This document shows positions 1 to 8,876 of a DNA stretch of 64,000 nt, piece by piece. Under the pieces are notes generated by a model. It made no database searches. It was given only the letters and a program-made list of their open reading frames with translations, and was not told where the DNA came from. The translations under genes and the position numbers were made by a program. How positions within the stretch are numbered: the first letter of the stretch is position 1; every line of letters begins with the position of its first letter. The DNA is taken from NCBI RefSeq assembly GCF_007833215.1, contig NZ_CP042239.1, forward strand, positions 248,001-312,000, written 5' to 3'. The stretch comes from Sphingomonas suaedae (GTDB lineage: Bacteria > Pseudomonadota > Alphaproteobacteria > Sphingomonadales > Sphingomonadaceae).

Positions 1-27
1 CACGTCGCACCTGGAGGGTTGATAGAA

Positions 28-231
28 ATGACCAAGGCAAGTGATCTGCGCGCGAAGAGCGACGATCAGCTGACCGAAGAGCTGGGCAACCTGAAGCGCG
101 AGGCATTCAACCTGCGCTTCCAGGCAGCGACCAGCCAGCTGGAAAAGCCGAGCCGCGTGAAGGAAGTCCGCAAGGACATCGCCCGCATCAAGACGTTGCA
201 GAACGAGCGTTCGCGCTCGGCTGCGAAGTAA
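28..231 (+). CDS. rpmC: 50S ribosomal protein L29
   Basis: Small protein (67 aa) of the large subunit that binds near the exit of the peptide tunnel. The charged helical sequence with [16 protein letters not shown] is the L29 signature. The ATG at 28 is preferred over a TTG at 19 because GGAGGG lies 9 nt before it and the family begins with [12 protein letters not shown] sequence. It is the first complete gene of the window; L16 would be expected just upstream, outside the window. S17 follows after 13 bp, the usual order of the S10/spc ribosomal clusters. Confidence 0.97.
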   Translation: MTKASDLRAKSDDQLTEELGNLKREAFNLRFQAATSQLEKPSRVKEVRKDIARIKTLQNERSRSAAK

Positions 232-244
232 GAGGACAACGAAC

Positions 245-514
245 ATGCCGAAGCGCGTGCTGACCGGGCAGATCGTGTCCGACAAGGGCGACAAGACGGT
301 GGTCGTGAACGTGGAGCGCAAGGTCAAGCACGCGCTCTATGGCAAGATCATCCGTCGCTCGAAGAAGTATCACGCCCATGACGAGGCGAACGAGTACAAG
401 GCCGGCGAAACGGTGCGGATCGAAGAGACCGCGCCGATCAGCAAGCTGAAGACCTGGAAGGTGATCGAGCGGGTCGATACCCACGCGACGCCCGAGCGGG
501 CCGACAACGCTTAA
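245..514 (+). CDS. rpsQ: 30S ribosomal protein S17
   Basis: 89-aa OB-fold protein that binds 16S rRNA. The N-terminus [20 protein letters not shown] and the KKYHAHDE segment are typical of S17. It follows L29 closely and shares its transcript. The C-terminus carries a short extension ([17 protein letters not shown]) of the kind common in alphaproteobacteria. A 107-bp gap with a repeat and hairpin separates it from L14, which is where other bacteria divide the S10 and spc operons. Confidence 0.97.
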   Translation: MPKRVLTGQIVSDKGDKTVVVNVERKVKHALYGKIIRRSKKYHAHDEANEYKAGETVRIEETAPISKLKTWKVIERVDTHATPERADNA

Positions 515-557
515 GTTTTTCTGGGCCTAAGCTTTTCTGGGCCTGAGCGATCAGGCT
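514..557 (+). promoter_or_regulatory. Tandem repeat and hairpin between rpsQ and rplN
   Basis: The gap after S17 starts with two near-identical 19-nt copies (514-532 and 530-548; 17/19 match, each containing TTTTCTGGGCCT). A dyad GCCTGA-gcga-TCAGGC follows at 541-556. The position equals the S10/spc operon border known in other bacteria, so a terminator or attenuator followed by an internal promoter is plausible. No T-run follows the stem, so a classical intrinsic terminator is not supported. Confidence 0.35.
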
Positions 558-621
558 CAACGCTTTAACTGGAACCGCCGGGCGCCTGTCCCGGTAGGCC
601 GAACGAGAAGGAACCGGATCG

Positions 622-990
622 ATGATCCAGATGCAATCCAATCTCGACGTCGCGGACAATAGCGGCGCGAAGCGGGTTCAGTGCATCAAGGTGCTGGGCG
701 GGTCGAAGCGTCGCTTCGCCGGCGTGGGCGACGTCATCGTCGTCAGCATCAAGGAAGCACAGCCCCGCGGCAAGGTGAAAAAGGGTGACGTGCATCGCGC
801 GGTCATCGTTCGCACCGCCAAGGACGTCCGTCGTGCCGACGGCTCGGTGATCCGCTTCGACGGCAACGCCGCCGTCCTGGTCAACAAGAACGAGGAGCCG
901 ATCGGCACCCGTATCTTTGGCCCGGTGGTCCGCGAGCTGCGCTCGAAGGGCTTCATGAAGATCATTTCGCTCGCTCCCGAGGTGCTGTGA
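622..990 (+). CDS. rplN: 50S ribosomal protein L14
   Basis: 122 aa, the usual length. [19 protein letters not shown] at the N-terminus and the [14 protein letters not shown] segment identify L14, which sits at the subunit interface and contacts L19 and 16S rRNA. AAGGAA precedes the ATG. The stop codon TGA overlaps the L24 start (ATGA at 988-992), implying translational coupling inside the spc cluster. Confidence 0.98.
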   Translation: MIQMQSNLDVADNSGAKRVQCIKVLGGSKRRFAGVGDVIVVSIKEAQPRGKVKKGDVHRAVIVRTAKDVRRADGSVIRFDGNAAVLVNKNEEPIGTRIFGPVVRELRSKGFMKIISLAPEVL

Positions 991-1301
991 TGGCTGCTGC
1001 AAGGATCAAGAAGGGCGACCAGGTCATCGTTCTGTCCGGCAAGGACAAGGGCAAGACCGGTGAAGTCGTCAAGGCGATGCCCAAGGATGACAAGGTCATC
1101 GTATCGGGCGTGAACATTGCCGTACGCCACACCAAGCCGAGCCAGGGCGACCCCCAGGGTGGCCTGAAGCGCGCCGAGGCGCCGCTGCACGTCTCGAAGG
1201 TCGCGCACATGACCAAGGACGGCAAGGCGACCCGCGTCCGCTTTGAAGAGCGCGACGGCAAGAAGGTCCGCGTTGCGGTCAAGACCGGAGATGTCATCTG
1301 A
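990..1301 (+). CDS. rplX: 50S ribosomal protein L24
   Basis: 103-aa assembly initiator of the large subunit. The KOW motif is visible ([19 protein letters not shown], residues ~7-25). The ATG at 990 overlaps the L14 stop; a GTG at 987 is possible but would add only one residue. The stop codon in turn overlaps the L5 ATG at 1301. Confidence 0.97.
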   Translation: MAAARIKKGDQVIVLSGKDKGKTGEVVKAMPKDDKVIVSGVNIAVRHTKPSQGDPQGGLKRAEAPLHVSKVAHMTKDGKATRVRFEERDGKKVRVAVKTGDVI

Positions 1302-1885
1302 TGGCTGACACCTACACCCCCCGCATGAAGTCGAAGTACGACGCGGAAATCGTCAAGGCGATGACCGAGAAGTTCGGCTACAAGAATGCGATGGAAGTGC
1401 CGAAGATCGAGAAGATCGTGCTCAACATGGGCGTCGGCGAAGCCACCCAGGACAAGAAGAAGGTCGAGCAGGCGGCTTCCGAAATGGAGCTGATCGCCGG
1501 CCAGAAGCCTGTCGTGACCAAGGCCAAGAAGTCGATCGCGCAGTTCAAGCTGCGCGAGGGCATGGCGATCGGTTGCAAAGTGACGCTGCGCCGTGAGCGG
1601 ATGTACGAGTTTCTCGACCGCTTCATCACCATCGCACTGCCGCGCGTTCGCGATTTCCGCGGCCTGAGCGACAAGTCGTTCGACGGCCGTGGCAACTATG
1701 CCTGCGGCATCAAGGAACAGATCGTGTTCCCCGAGATCAACTATGACCGCATCGACAAGGTGCGCGGCATGGACGTGATCGTGACCACCACCGCCAGGAC
1801 CGACGAGGAAGCCCGCGAGCTTCTCCGTCTCTTCGGTTTCCCGTTCCCCATCGAGGCGGACGGCGAAGCGAAGCAGGCAGCGTAA
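1301..1885 (+). CDS. rplE: 50S ribosomal protein L5
   Basis: 194 aa, normal for the family. It binds 5S rRNA and contacts P-site tRNA. Signature regions include [16 protein letters not shown] (~residue 33-48), [21 protein letters not shown] and the C-terminal FGFPF. It is coupled to L24 by an ATGA overlap. The short Ala/Glu-rich tail is a lineage feature. Confidence 0.98.
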   Translation: MADTYTPRMKSKYDAEIVKAMTEKFGYKNAMEVPKIEKIVLNMGVGEATQDKKKVEQAASEMELIAGQKPVVTKAKKSIAQFKLREGMAIGCKVTLRRERMYEFLDRFITIALPRVRDFRGLSDKSFDGRGNYACGIKEQIVFPEINYDRIDKVRGMDVIVTTTARTDEEARELLRLFGFPFPIEADGEAKQAA

Positions 1886-1904
1886 GGGAAAGAGAACTTA
1901 AGTC

Positions 1905-2210
1905 ATGGCGAAACTGAGTTCCGTGCTCAAGAACGAGCGTCGCAAGAAGCTGGTGAAGAAATATGCCGGCAAATATGCGAAACTGAAGGCGGTAGCGAAC
2001 GACAAGTCGCTCGATGATACCGAGCGTCTGATCGCGCGCCTGAAGATGGCGGAGATCCCGCGCAACGGGAATCCGACGCGCATCCGCAACCGGTGCGAGC
2101 TGACCGGCCGTCCGCGCGGTTATTACCGCAAGTTCCGTCTGGCGCGCGTGATGCTGCGCGATCTGGCCAATAAGGGCCTGATCCCCGGCGTCACCAAGTC
2201 GAGCTGGTAA
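1905..2210 (+). CDS. rpsN: 30S ribosomal protein S14
   Basis: 101 aa, the long zinc-free S14 type: no CxxC pairs are present. C-terminal signature [21 protein letters not shown] is complete. It lies 19 bp after L5 and 10 bp before S8 in the standard spc order. Confidence 0.97.
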   Translation: MAKLSSVLKNERRKKLVKKYAGKYAKLKAVANDKSLDDTERLIARLKMAEIPRNGNPTRIRNRCELTGRPRGYYRKFRLARVMLRDLANKGLIPGVTKSSW

Positions 2211-2220
2211 GGGTTAGAAG

Positions 2221-2616
2221 ATGGCATTGACCGATCCCCTGGGTGATATGCTCACCCGCATCCGCAACGGCCAGCGCGCGCGCAAGGACAGCGTCCTGAC
2301 GCCTGCGTCGAAGCTGCGCACCCGCGTGCTCGACGTGCTTCAGCGCGAAGGCTATATCCGTGGTTACAGCGAAGAGCAGATGGGCCCTGCGGCCGGCATC
2401 CGCATCGAGCTGAAATATTTCGAGGGCCAGCCCGCGATCAAGTCGATCGCGCGCGTTTCGAAGCCGGGCCGCCGCGTCTATTCGGGCAGCAAGGAGCTTC
2501 CGACGGTTCGCAACGGCCTTGGCATCACCATCGTTTCGACGCCGCGCGGCGTGCTTTCCGACACGGAAGCGCGCGAGCAGAATGTCGGCGGCGAAGTGCT
2601 GGCGGAGGTATTCTGA
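2221..2616 (+). CDS. rpsH: 30S ribosomal protein S8
   Basis: 131-aa primary 16S rRNA-binding protein. [18 protein letters not shown] and the C-terminal [16 protein letters not shown] are diagnostic. In other bacteria S8 is the translational repressor of the spc operon; no S8-binding mimic could be confirmed here by eye. The stop overlaps the L6 ATG at 2616. Confidence 0.98.
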   Translation: MALTDPLGDMLTRIRNGQRARKDSVLTPASKLRTRVLDVLQREGYIRGYSEEQMGPAAGIRIELKYFEGQPAIKSIARVSKPGRRVYSGSKELPTVRNGLGITIVSTPRGVLSDTEAREQNVGGEVLAEVF

Positions 2617-3149
2617 TGAGCCGCACCGGTAAGAAGCCGATCACCGTCCCCGCAGGCGTTACCGCCAGCGTCGAGGGCGGCAAGGTCAGCGTCAAGGGGC
2701 CCAAGGGTACCCTGACGATGCCCGCAGCCGACGACATCTCTTATGAGGTCGGCGATGGCATGATCGTCGTGAAGCCTGCCAACGACACCAAGCGCGCCAA
2801 GGCGTTCTGGGGCATGCAGCGCACGCTGGTGCAGAATTTGGTCACCGGCGTGACCGAGGGCTTCACCAAGAAGCTGCTGATCACCGGCGTCGGCTATCGC
2901 GCCAACGCACAGGGTCGCAAGCTGAAGCTGCAGCTCGGCTATTCGCACGACGTCGATCTGGACGTGCCGGAAGGTGTGGAGGTGAAGACCCCCGACCAGA
3001 CGACCGTCGAGATCTCCGGCAACGACAAGCAGGCTGTCGGCCAGTTTGCCGCGGAAATCCGTCGCTGGCGTAAGCCCGAGCCGTACAAGGGCAAGGGCAT
3101 CAAGTACGACGGCGAGTTCATCTTCCGCAAGGAAGGGAAGAAGAAGTAA
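2616..3149 (+). CDS. rplF: 50S ribosomal protein L6
   Basis: 177 aa with the two L6 repeats. [15 protein letters not shown] and the C-terminal [19 protein letters not shown] are diagnostic. It binds near the GTPase-associated centre of the large subunit. Coupled on both sides, by ATGA to S8 and by TAATG to L18. Confidence 0.98.
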   Translation: MSRTGKKPITVPAGVTASVEGGKVSVKGPKGTLTMPAADDISYEVGDGMIVVKPANDTKRAKAFWGMQRTLVQNLVTGVTEGFTKKLLITGVGYRANAQGRKLKLQLGYSHDVDLDVPEGVEVKTPDQTTVEISGNDKQAVGQFAAEIRRWRKPEPYKGKGIKYDGEFIFRKEGKKK

Positions 3150-3505
3150 TGAGCAAGGGTCTCTCTCTCTTCGAGAAGCGGCGTCGCCGCAACCGCACCG
3201 CGCTCCGCGCGCATGCAGGCAGCCGTCCGCGGCTGTCGGTGCACCGTTCGGGCAAGCACATCTATGTGCAGGTGATCGACGACGCCCAGGGCAAGACCCT
3301 GGCCGCCGCCTCGACGCTGGACAAGGATGTGCGCGGCCAGAACGGCGCGAATGTCGATGCGGCCAAGGCCGTCGGCGCCCGCATCGCGGAAGCCGCCAAG
3401 AAGGCTGGCGTGACGCAGGTCGTGTTCGACCGTGGCGGGTTCCTGTTCCACGGACGCGTCAAGGCGCTGGCGGATGCCGCGCGTGAAGGCGGATTGGAGT
3501 TCTAA
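3149..3505 (+). CDS. rplR: 50S ribosomal protein L18
   Basis: 118 aa. Binds 5S rRNA together with L5. [20 protein letters not shown] and the C-terminal [21 protein letters not shown] are typical. The start ATG overlaps the L6 stop and the stop lies 1 bp before the S5 ATG. Confidence 0.98.
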   Translation: MSKGLSLFEKRRRRNRTALRAHAGSRPRLSVHRSGKHIYVQVIDDAQGKTLAAASTLDKDVRGQNGANVDAAKAVGARIAEAAKKAGVTQVVFDRGGFLFHGRVKALADAAREGGLEF

Positions 3506-3506
3506 G

Positions 3507-4211
3507 ATGGCTGACGAACAGAACCAGACGCCCGCCGAGGGCGCACCCGAAGCCGCAGCAACCGAGGCTCCCCGTCGTGGCCGTGGTGGCCGTGGTGGCG
3601 ACAATCGCGGCGGTGGTCGTGACAATCGCGGTGGCCGTGGCCGTCGCGACGATCGGCGCGGCCCCGGTGCCGACGATGGTGGCGAAGAGCTGATCGAGAA
3701 GCTCGTCCACATCAACCGCGTCAGCAAGACCGTGAAGGGCGGCAAGCGCTTCGGCTTTGCCGCGCTGGTCGTGGTCGGCGATGGCAAGGGCCGTGTCGGC
3801 TTTGGCCATGGCAAGGCGCGCGAAGTGCCGGAAGCCATCAGCAAGGCGACTGCCGCTGCCAAGAAGAAGATGGTCCGCGTGCCGCTGCGCGAGGGCCGGA
3901 CGCTGCACCATGACGGTCGGGGCCATTTCGGCGCCGGCAAGGTCACGGTTCGCTCGGCACCTGCGGGTACCGGCATCATCGCCGGTGGTCCGATGCGCGC
4001 CGTGTTCGAGAGCCTGGGCGTCGCCGACGTGGTGACCAAGTCGGTCGGTACGTCGAACCCCTACAACATGATCCGCGCCACCTTTGAGGCACTGGGCGAC
4101 CAGTATTCCCCGAAGGCGGTGGCCCAGCGTCGCGGCAAGAAGATTGCCGACCTGCTTGGCCGTGGCGGCTCGCAGACTGCCGAGGCTGACGCCGCGGCGA
4201 TCACGGAGTAA
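3507..4211 (+). CDS. rpsE: 30S ribosomal protein S5 with Gly/Arg-rich N-terminal extension
   Basis: 234 aa; the conserved S5 core starts around residue 65 ([20 protein letters not shown]) and carries the dsRBD-like and S5-fold domains. S5 contributes to decoding fidelity and the mRNA entry site. Before the core lies an acidic/Ala stretch and then a run of RGG and RG repeats (roughly residues 22-55), absent from E. coli S5 but seen in relatives of this lineage. ATG at 3507 fits the 1-bp spacing from L18; the open frame extends further upstream but only into L18. Confidence 0.97.
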   Translation: MADEQNQTPAEGAPEAAATEAPRRGRGGRGGDNRGGGRDNRGGRGRRDDRRGPGADDGGEELIEKLVHINRVSKTVKGGKRFGFAALVVVGDGKGRVGFGHGKAREVPEAISKATAAAKKKMVRVPLREGRTLHHDGRGHFGAGKVTVRSAPAGTGIIAGGPMRAVFESLGVADVVTKSVGTSNPYNMIRATFEALGDQYSPKAVAQRRGKKIADLLGRGGSQTAEADAAAITE

Positions 4212-4216
4212 GTCAG

Positions 4217-4396
4217 ATGGCGAAGATCAAGGTAAAGCAGATCGGATCGCCGATCCGCCGGACCAAGGATCAGCGCGCGACGCTGATCGGCCTGGGCCTC
4301 AACAAGATGCACAAGGTCAGCGAACTCGAGGATACCCCCGAGGTCCGCGGCATGATCCGCAAGCTGCCCCACATGGTCGAGGTGGTCGAGGGCTGA
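4217..4396 (+). CDS. rpmD: 50S ribosomal protein L30
   Basis: 59 aa, complete. The N-terminus [20 protein letters not shown] and [17 protein letters not shown] are the L30 signature; the C-terminus ends in EVVEG. It starts 5 bp after the S5 stop, the standard spc position. A GC-rich hairpin lies 32 bp downstream, before L15. Confidence 0.97.
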   Translation: MAKIKVKQIGSPIRRTKDQRATLIGLGLNKMHKVSELEDTPEVRGMIRKLPHMVEVVEG

Positions 4397-4428
4397 ACCC
4401 CCGGCGCCTTTTCCAGGTGACAGACAAG

Positions 4429-4455
4429 GGAAGGGGGGCTATCGGCCCCCTTTCC
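4429..4455 (+). terminator. Hairpin between rpmD and rplO
   Basis: An 11-bp stem (4429-4439 with 4445-4455, one G-T wobble, loop TATCG) is followed by GATTTT. It looks like a weak intrinsic terminator or attenuator inside the ribosomal operon. Because rplO and secY follow in the same direction, partial read-through or an internal promoter would be needed. Confidence 0.4.
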
Positions 4456-4510
4456 GATTTTCCGGGAATCCGGTTTTCCAGCGCGACAAAAGCGAAAGCG
4501 AGTGCACGAC

Positions 4511-5047
4511 ATGAAACTGAACGATCTCACCGACAATGAAGGCGCCCGGAAGGGCCGGATGCGCGTTGGACGCGGCATCGGTTCGGGCAAGGGCAAGACC
4601 GCAGGCCGCGGCCAGAAGGGTGCGAAGGCACGCTCGGGCGTCGCGATCAACGGCTTCGAGGGCGGCCAGATGCCGCTCCACATGCGCCTTCCGAAGCGCG
4701 GCTTCAACAATCCGAACGGAAAGGACTATGCCGAGGTCAATCTGGGCATGATCCAGAAGCTGATCGACGCCGGCAAGCTGACCGCGACCGAGATCGACCA
4801 TGCGGCGCTGAAGGCCGTCGGCCTGGCGCGTGGCGGCAAGGACGGGGTGCGCTTGCTCGGCAAGGGCGAGTTGAAGGCGAAGCTCGCCTTCACCGTCGCC
4901 GGCGCATCGAAGGGCGCGATCGAGGCGGTCGAAAAGGCCGGTGGCAGCGTCACCATCCCGACGATCGTTCCGGCCGCAGAGAAACATGCCGCCAAGCATC
5001 GCTCGGTCCAGAAGGTCATCGCCGCCAAGAAGGCCGGTAAGGCCTGA
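4511..5047 (+). CDS. rplO: 50S ribosomal protein L15
   Basis: 178 aa. [20 protein letters not shown] and the Gly/Lys-rich [18 protein letters not shown] segment identify L15, a late-assembly protein of the large subunit. The ATG at 4511 is preferred; a GTG at 4502 would add three residues not seen in the family. It stands slightly apart from L30, with 114 bp between them containing the hairpin. Confidence 0.97.
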   Translation: MKLNDLTDNEGARKGRMRVGRGIGSGKGKTAGRGQKGAKARSGVAINGFEGGQMPLHMRLPKRGFNNPNGKDYAEVNLGMIQKLIDAGKLTATEIDHAALKAVGLARGGKDGVRLLGKGELKAKLAFTVAGASKGAIEAVEKAGGSVTIPTIVPAAEKHAAKHRSVQKVIAAKKAGKA

Positions 5048-5077
5048 CTTTAACTGTGGACGGGGCGCTGCGCCGCA

Positions 5078-5105
5078 TTGCCCTGATCCCTCAGTAACCT
5101 ATATG
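5078..5105 (+). promoter_or_regulatory. Candidate sigma-70 promoter before secY
   Basis: TTGCCC (5078-5083), 16 nt, then TATATG (5100-5105), ending about 60 bp before the secY ATG in a 116-bp gap after rplO. This would give secY-adk separate transcription. It is a pattern match only. Confidence 0.35.
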
Positions 5106-5163
5106 GGCGGCGGGGTGGCGGTTAACGCTTCTCCGCCGCTTTGGTTTCCAGGATATTCGCTCA

Positions 5164-6528
5164 ATGGCATCCGCAGCCGATCAATTCGCAACCGGCCTCA
5201 ACCTGTCCAAATTTGGGCAGGCCACCGAACTCAAGAAGCGCCTGTGGTTCACGCTGGGCGCGTTGATCATCTTTCGGATGCTCAGCTTCGTGCCGCTGCC
5301 CGGCGTCGATCCGACGCAGTTGGGGCTGCTTGCGGAGCGCACGCAGGGCGGCGTGCTCGACTTTTTCAACACCTTCTCGGGCGGCGCGCTGGAGCGCATG
5401 TCGGTAATCGCGCTGGGCGTGATGCCGTACATCACCGCATCGATCGTGGTGCAGCTCGCGACCTCGCTGTCGCCGACGCTGGCAGCGATCAAGAAGGAAG
5501 GTGAGAGCGGGCGTAAGAAGCTCAACCAATATACCCGCTACGGCACGGTCGCGTTGACCGCGATCCAGGGCTATTTCATCGCCGTGGGGCTTGAAGCGCT
5601 TGGCGCGAGCCAGGGGCTGGCGCCGGTGGTCGAACCGGGAATGCTGTTCCGCATCGCAGCGGTCATCAGCCTGATCGGCGGGACGATGTTCCTGATGTGG
5701 CTGGGCGAGCAGATCACCAGCCGTGGCGTGGGCAACGGCATCAGCCTGATCATCATGGCGGGCATCGTCGCGCATCTGCCGACCACGCTGGTTCAGCTGT
5801 TCGAGGGCGGCCGTACCGGTTCGATGAACCCGGTCACGCTGTTCGCGATCCTGGCGGCGGTCGCCGGTCTGATCCTGTTCATCTGCTTCATGGAGCGGGC
5901 GCAGCGCCGGATCCTGATCCAATATCCCAAGCGCCAGACGCAGCGCGGCGTTCAGTCGGAGCGCAGCCATCTGCCGCTCAAGATCAACACCGCCGGCGTG
6001 ATTCCGCCGATCTTCGCATCGTCGCTGCTGCTCATGCCGCTGACGATCAGCCAGTTCGCCGGTCAGCAGCAGGCGGGCCAGGGCTGGGCGAGCGACTTCA
6101 TCATCAGCCTCAACCAGTATCTCCAGCACGGATCGCTGGTGTACATGGCGCTGTATGGCGCGGGCATCATCTTCTTCTCCTTCTTCTACACCGCCGTGGT
6201 GTTCAATCCGGAGGAGACGGCGGATAATCTCAAGAAATATGGCGGCTTCATCCCCGGCATCCGCCCGGGCAAGAACACCGAAGCCTATTTCGATTATGTC
6301 CTGACGCGTATCACCGTGATCGGTGCGGCATATCTGACCTTCATCTGCCTCGTGCCGGAATATCTTGTGTCGGCGCTCGCGATCCCCTTCTATCTGGGCG
6401 GCACCAGCCTGCTCATCGTCGTCAACGTGACGATGGACACGGTGACCCAGATCCAGTCGCACCTGCTGGCCCACCAGTATGGCGACCTGATCAAGAAGGC
6501 GAAGCTGAAGGGCGGCCGCCTGCGCTAA
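5164..6528 (+). CDS. secY: Preprotein translocase subunit SecY
   Basis: 454-aa inner-membrane channel of the Sec translocon, with about ten hydrophobic segments. Diagnostic parts are the N-terminal cytoplasmic helix (ATELKKRLWFTLGALIIFR), the plug region LPGVDPTQL, and the C-terminal conserved loop PGIRPGKNTEAYFDYVLTRIT. It partners SecE and SecG. The order L15-SecY-Adk is the common end of the spc cluster. Confidence 0.98.
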   Translation: MASAADQFATGLNLSKFGQATELKKRLWFTLGALIIFRMLSFVPLPGVDPTQLGLLAERTQGGVLDFFNTFSGGALERMSVIALGVMPYITASIVVQLATSLSPTLAAIKKEGESGRKKLNQYTRYGTVALTAIQGYFIAVGLEALGASQGLAPVVEPGMLFRIAAVISLIGGTMFLMWLGEQITSRGVGNGISLIIMAGIVAHLPTTLVQLFEGGRTGSMNPVTLFAILAAVAGLILFICFMERAQRRILIQYPKRQTQRGVQSERSHLPLKINTAGVIPPIFASSLLLMPLTISQFAGQQQAGQGWASDFIISLNQYLQHGSLVYMALYGAGIIFFSFFYTAVVFNPEETADNLKKYGGFIPGIRPGKNTEAYFDYVLTRITVIGAAYLTFICLVPEYLVSALAIPFYLGGTSLLIVVNVTMDTVTQIQSHLLAHQYGDLIKKAKLKGGRLR

Positions 6529-6543
6529 AGGGCGAGGCGGCAA

Positions 6544-7209
6544 ATGAGGGGAAGCGGTTTGAACATCATCCTGTTGGGGCCTCCGGGCGCGGGCAAGGGA
6601 ACCCAGGCGTCGCGGCTCGAAAACGAGCGCGGCATGGTCCAGCTCTCGACCGGCGACATGCTGCGCGCCGCGGTGAAGGCGGGGACGCCGATCGGACTCA
6701 AGGCCAAGGCGGTGATGGACGCGGGCGAACTGGTCAGCGACGAGATCGTCAGCGGCATCATCGGCGACCGGCTGGACGAGCTTGGCGATGCCAAGGGCGC
6801 GATCTTCGATGGCTATCCCCGCACCGCGGCCCAGGCTGAGTCGCTCGACACGATCCTGGCCGAACGCGGCCGCACGCTCGACCATGTGATCGAGCTGGTC
6901 GTCGATGAGGACGCGCTGGTCGAGCGGATCACCGGGCGCTTCACTTGTGCCAAATGCGGCGAGGGGTATCACGACAGCTTCAAGCTGCCGAAGGCCCAGG
7001 GCGTTTGCGACGTGTGCGGCTCGACCGAGTTCAAGCGCCGTCCCGACGACAATGAGGAAACGGTGCGGACCCGGATGGCCGAATATCGGGCCAAGACGGC
7101 GCCGATCCTGCCGATCTACGAAGCGCGCGGGCTGGTGAAGCGGGTCGACGGCATGGCCGATATCGGCGAAGTCACTGCCGCGATCGAAGCGATCCTCGAC
7201 GGAAAGTGA
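6544..7209 (+). CDS. adk: Adenylate kinase
   Basis: Phosphotransfer between ATP and AMP in the cytoplasm. The P-loop GPPGAGKGTQ is at residues 12-21. The long LID carries a four-cysteine zinc knuckle (CAKC at ~137 and CDVC at ~156), as in Gram-positive and many alphaproteobacterial enzymes. Two starts are possible: ATG 6544 (GAGG 6 nt upstream, 221 aa) or TTG 6559 (GAGGGGA 6 nt upstream, 216 aa), the latter giving the family-typical N-terminus MNIILLGPPG. The rpsM-rpsK-rpoA-rplQ block that often follows is absent. Confidence 0.97.
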   Translation: MRGSGLNIILLGPPGAGKGTQASRLENERGMVQLSTGDMLRAAVKAGTPIGLKAKAVMDAGELVSDEIVSGIIGDRLDELGDAKGAIFDGYPRTAAQAESLDTILAERGRTLDHVIELVVDEDALVERITGRFTCAKCGEGYHDSFKLPKAQGVCDVCGSTEFKRRPDDNEETVRTRMAEYRAKTAPILPIYEARGLVKRVDGMADIGEVTAAIEAILDGK

Positions 7210-7246
7210 GGCGCCCGCCCGCGCCCTGACGACAGGGCGGGGCGGA

Positions 7247-8803
7247 TCAACCGCGGAGCGCTTCGGGAAGCGTCTGCGCGATCCAGGGCGAAGCGCGTTC
7301 ATAGGCGTGGCCGACCTGCAGCACGGCCAGGTCGGCATGGTTCGGGCCGATGATCTGGATTCCGATCGGGAGTTGCCGCGCCCCGCCAAACCCTGCGGGG
7401 GCCGCCAGTACCGGCAGGCCCGCCATCGTGGCGGGCAAGGTGACCTCCATCCAGCGATGATAGCTGTCCATCTCGCGCCCCGCGATGCTGCGCGGCCAGT
7501 GCTGCGCGACATCGAAGGGGAAGACCTGCGCGGTGGGCAGGATCAGGAAATCATAGCGGTCGAACAGATCGCGAAACGCCTGATAGATGCGTGTGCGCCC
7601 CTCGGAGGCTTCGGCGACCTGTCGTCCGGTCAGTTTGAGATAGCCTTCGACCTCCCAGATCGCTTCGGGCTTCATCAGGCGGCGCTTGGCCGGGTCCGAA
7701 TAATAGCCGATCAGGTCGGCGCCGACCGACCAGTGGCGTAACGTAACCGCGGTGCGCCACATCTCCTCGGCGGAGAGGCTCAGTCGCGCTTCTTCGACCT
7801 CCATGCCGATGGTTCGGAAGGCTGACAGCGCCTTCTTGCAGGTGTCGAGTACCCCCGGTTCGGTCGCCAGTGCGCCCTGCAGGTTGCCGAGCCAGCCGAT
7901 ACGGCGCCCCTTCCATTCGCGGTCGAGCGATCCGGCAAAGCGGGCGGGATCCTCCTTGAGCGAGAAGGGGGAGCGCGAATCCGCTCCGGCCTGAATCGAC
8001 AGGAGGAACGCGACGTCGCGAACGCGCCGCGCCATGGGACCGGAGACCGCGAAGGTCTGTCCGAACACGTCGCTTGACGGCACGGAGGGGACGCGGCCGA
8101 AAGAAGGGCGGTAGCCGAAGATGTTGTTCCACCCCGCCGGGTTGCGCAATGATCCGCCGAAATCGCTGCCATCGGCGAGCGGCACCATGCGTAGTGCCAG
8201 TGCAACCGCCGCACCGCCGCTGCTGCCGCCGGCCGAAACTGCGGGGTTCCAGGCATTGCGCGTCACGCCGAACAGCGGATTGAAGCTGTGCGATCCCAGC
8301 GCAAATTCCGGGACGTTGGTCTTGCCGATGAAGACCGCTCCGGCCGCGCGCATCCGCGACACGACGAGCGAATCGGCTGCCGGATAATTGTCACGCAGGA
8401 GCGGCGTTCCCTGGGTGAAGCGCAGGCCCCGGGCGGGGGCGGTGTCCTTCACCGCATGGGGGAAACCGTGGAGCGCCCCGCGAAACCGGCCTGCGGCTGC
8501 CTCCCGGTCGCAATCGTCCGCCACCCGCAGCAGTGCCTCGGACGAAGCGCGTGAGACGATCGCGTTGAACCGGGGATTGAGTGTGTCGATCTGCTTGAGG
8601 TGGGCGGTCATCACCTCCCGCGCCGAAAGGTCGCGGCGGCGGATCGCGGCGGCGAGATCGACGGCATCCATCGCGATGATCGCGTCCATCCCGGCGGCGG
8701 GGCGGGCCGTGGCGAGGGTGTGGGAGGGCGCCAGCACCGCAGGAGCGGCGAGCAGAGCGCGGCGCGTGATCGGCATTTCGCTTTGGTTCGGGTCGGTTTG
8801 CAT
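7247..8803 (-). CDS. Amidase-signature family hydrolase with Tat-type signal
   Basis: 518 aa if started at the ATG at 8803. The amidase-signature core is complete with a Ser-Ser-Lys triad: K119 (HAVKDTA), S194 in the GGSSGG motif and S218 in GGSLRNPAG. Family members hydrolyse amide bonds of varied substrates; the substrate cannot be predicted. The N-terminus has ITRRALLAAPAVLA, a twin-arginine-type signal, so export is likely. ATG 8776 would place the RR nearer the N-terminus; a TTG at 8845 is in frame too. No clear Shine-Dalgarno decides. It stands alone, convergent with adk. Confidence 0.88.
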   Translation of the reverse strand: MQTDPNQSEMPITRRALLAAPAVLAPSHTLATARPAAGMDAIIAMDAVDLAAAIRRRDLSAREVMTAHLKQIDTLNPRFNAIVSRASSEALLRVADDCDREAAAGRFRGALHGFPHAVKDTAPARGLRFTQGTPLLRDNYPAADSLVVSRMRAAGAVFIGKTNVPEFALGSHSFNPLFGVTRNAWNPAVSAGGSSGGAAVALALRMVPLADGSDFGGSLRNPAGWNNIFGYRPSFGRVPSVPSSDVFGQTFAVSGPMARRVRDVAFLLSIQAGADSRSPFSLKEDPARFAGSLDREWKGRRIGWLGNLQGALATEPGVLDTCKKALSAFRTIGMEVEEARLSLSAEEMWRTAVTLRHWSVGADLIGYYSDPAKRRLMKPEAIWEVEGYLKLTGRQVAEASEGRTRIYQAFRDLFDRYDFLILPTAQVFPFDVAQHWPRSIAGREMDSYHRWMEVTLPATMAGLPVLAAPAGFGGARQLPIGIQIIGPNHADLAVLQVGHAYERASPWIAQTLPEALRG

Positions 8804-8876
8804 TGGCCCATTTAAGGCCAGTTTATTGGCAATGGATACGTCCAACCGGTGAAAGCGGCAGGGGCCAGCCCCGATC

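Noticed and set aside
5161..7512. A 783-codon open frame on the minus strand opposite secY and adk
   Set aside because: It is antisense to two certain genes; its composition (His/Arg/Asp-rich) is that of a shadow frame in GC-rich DNA.
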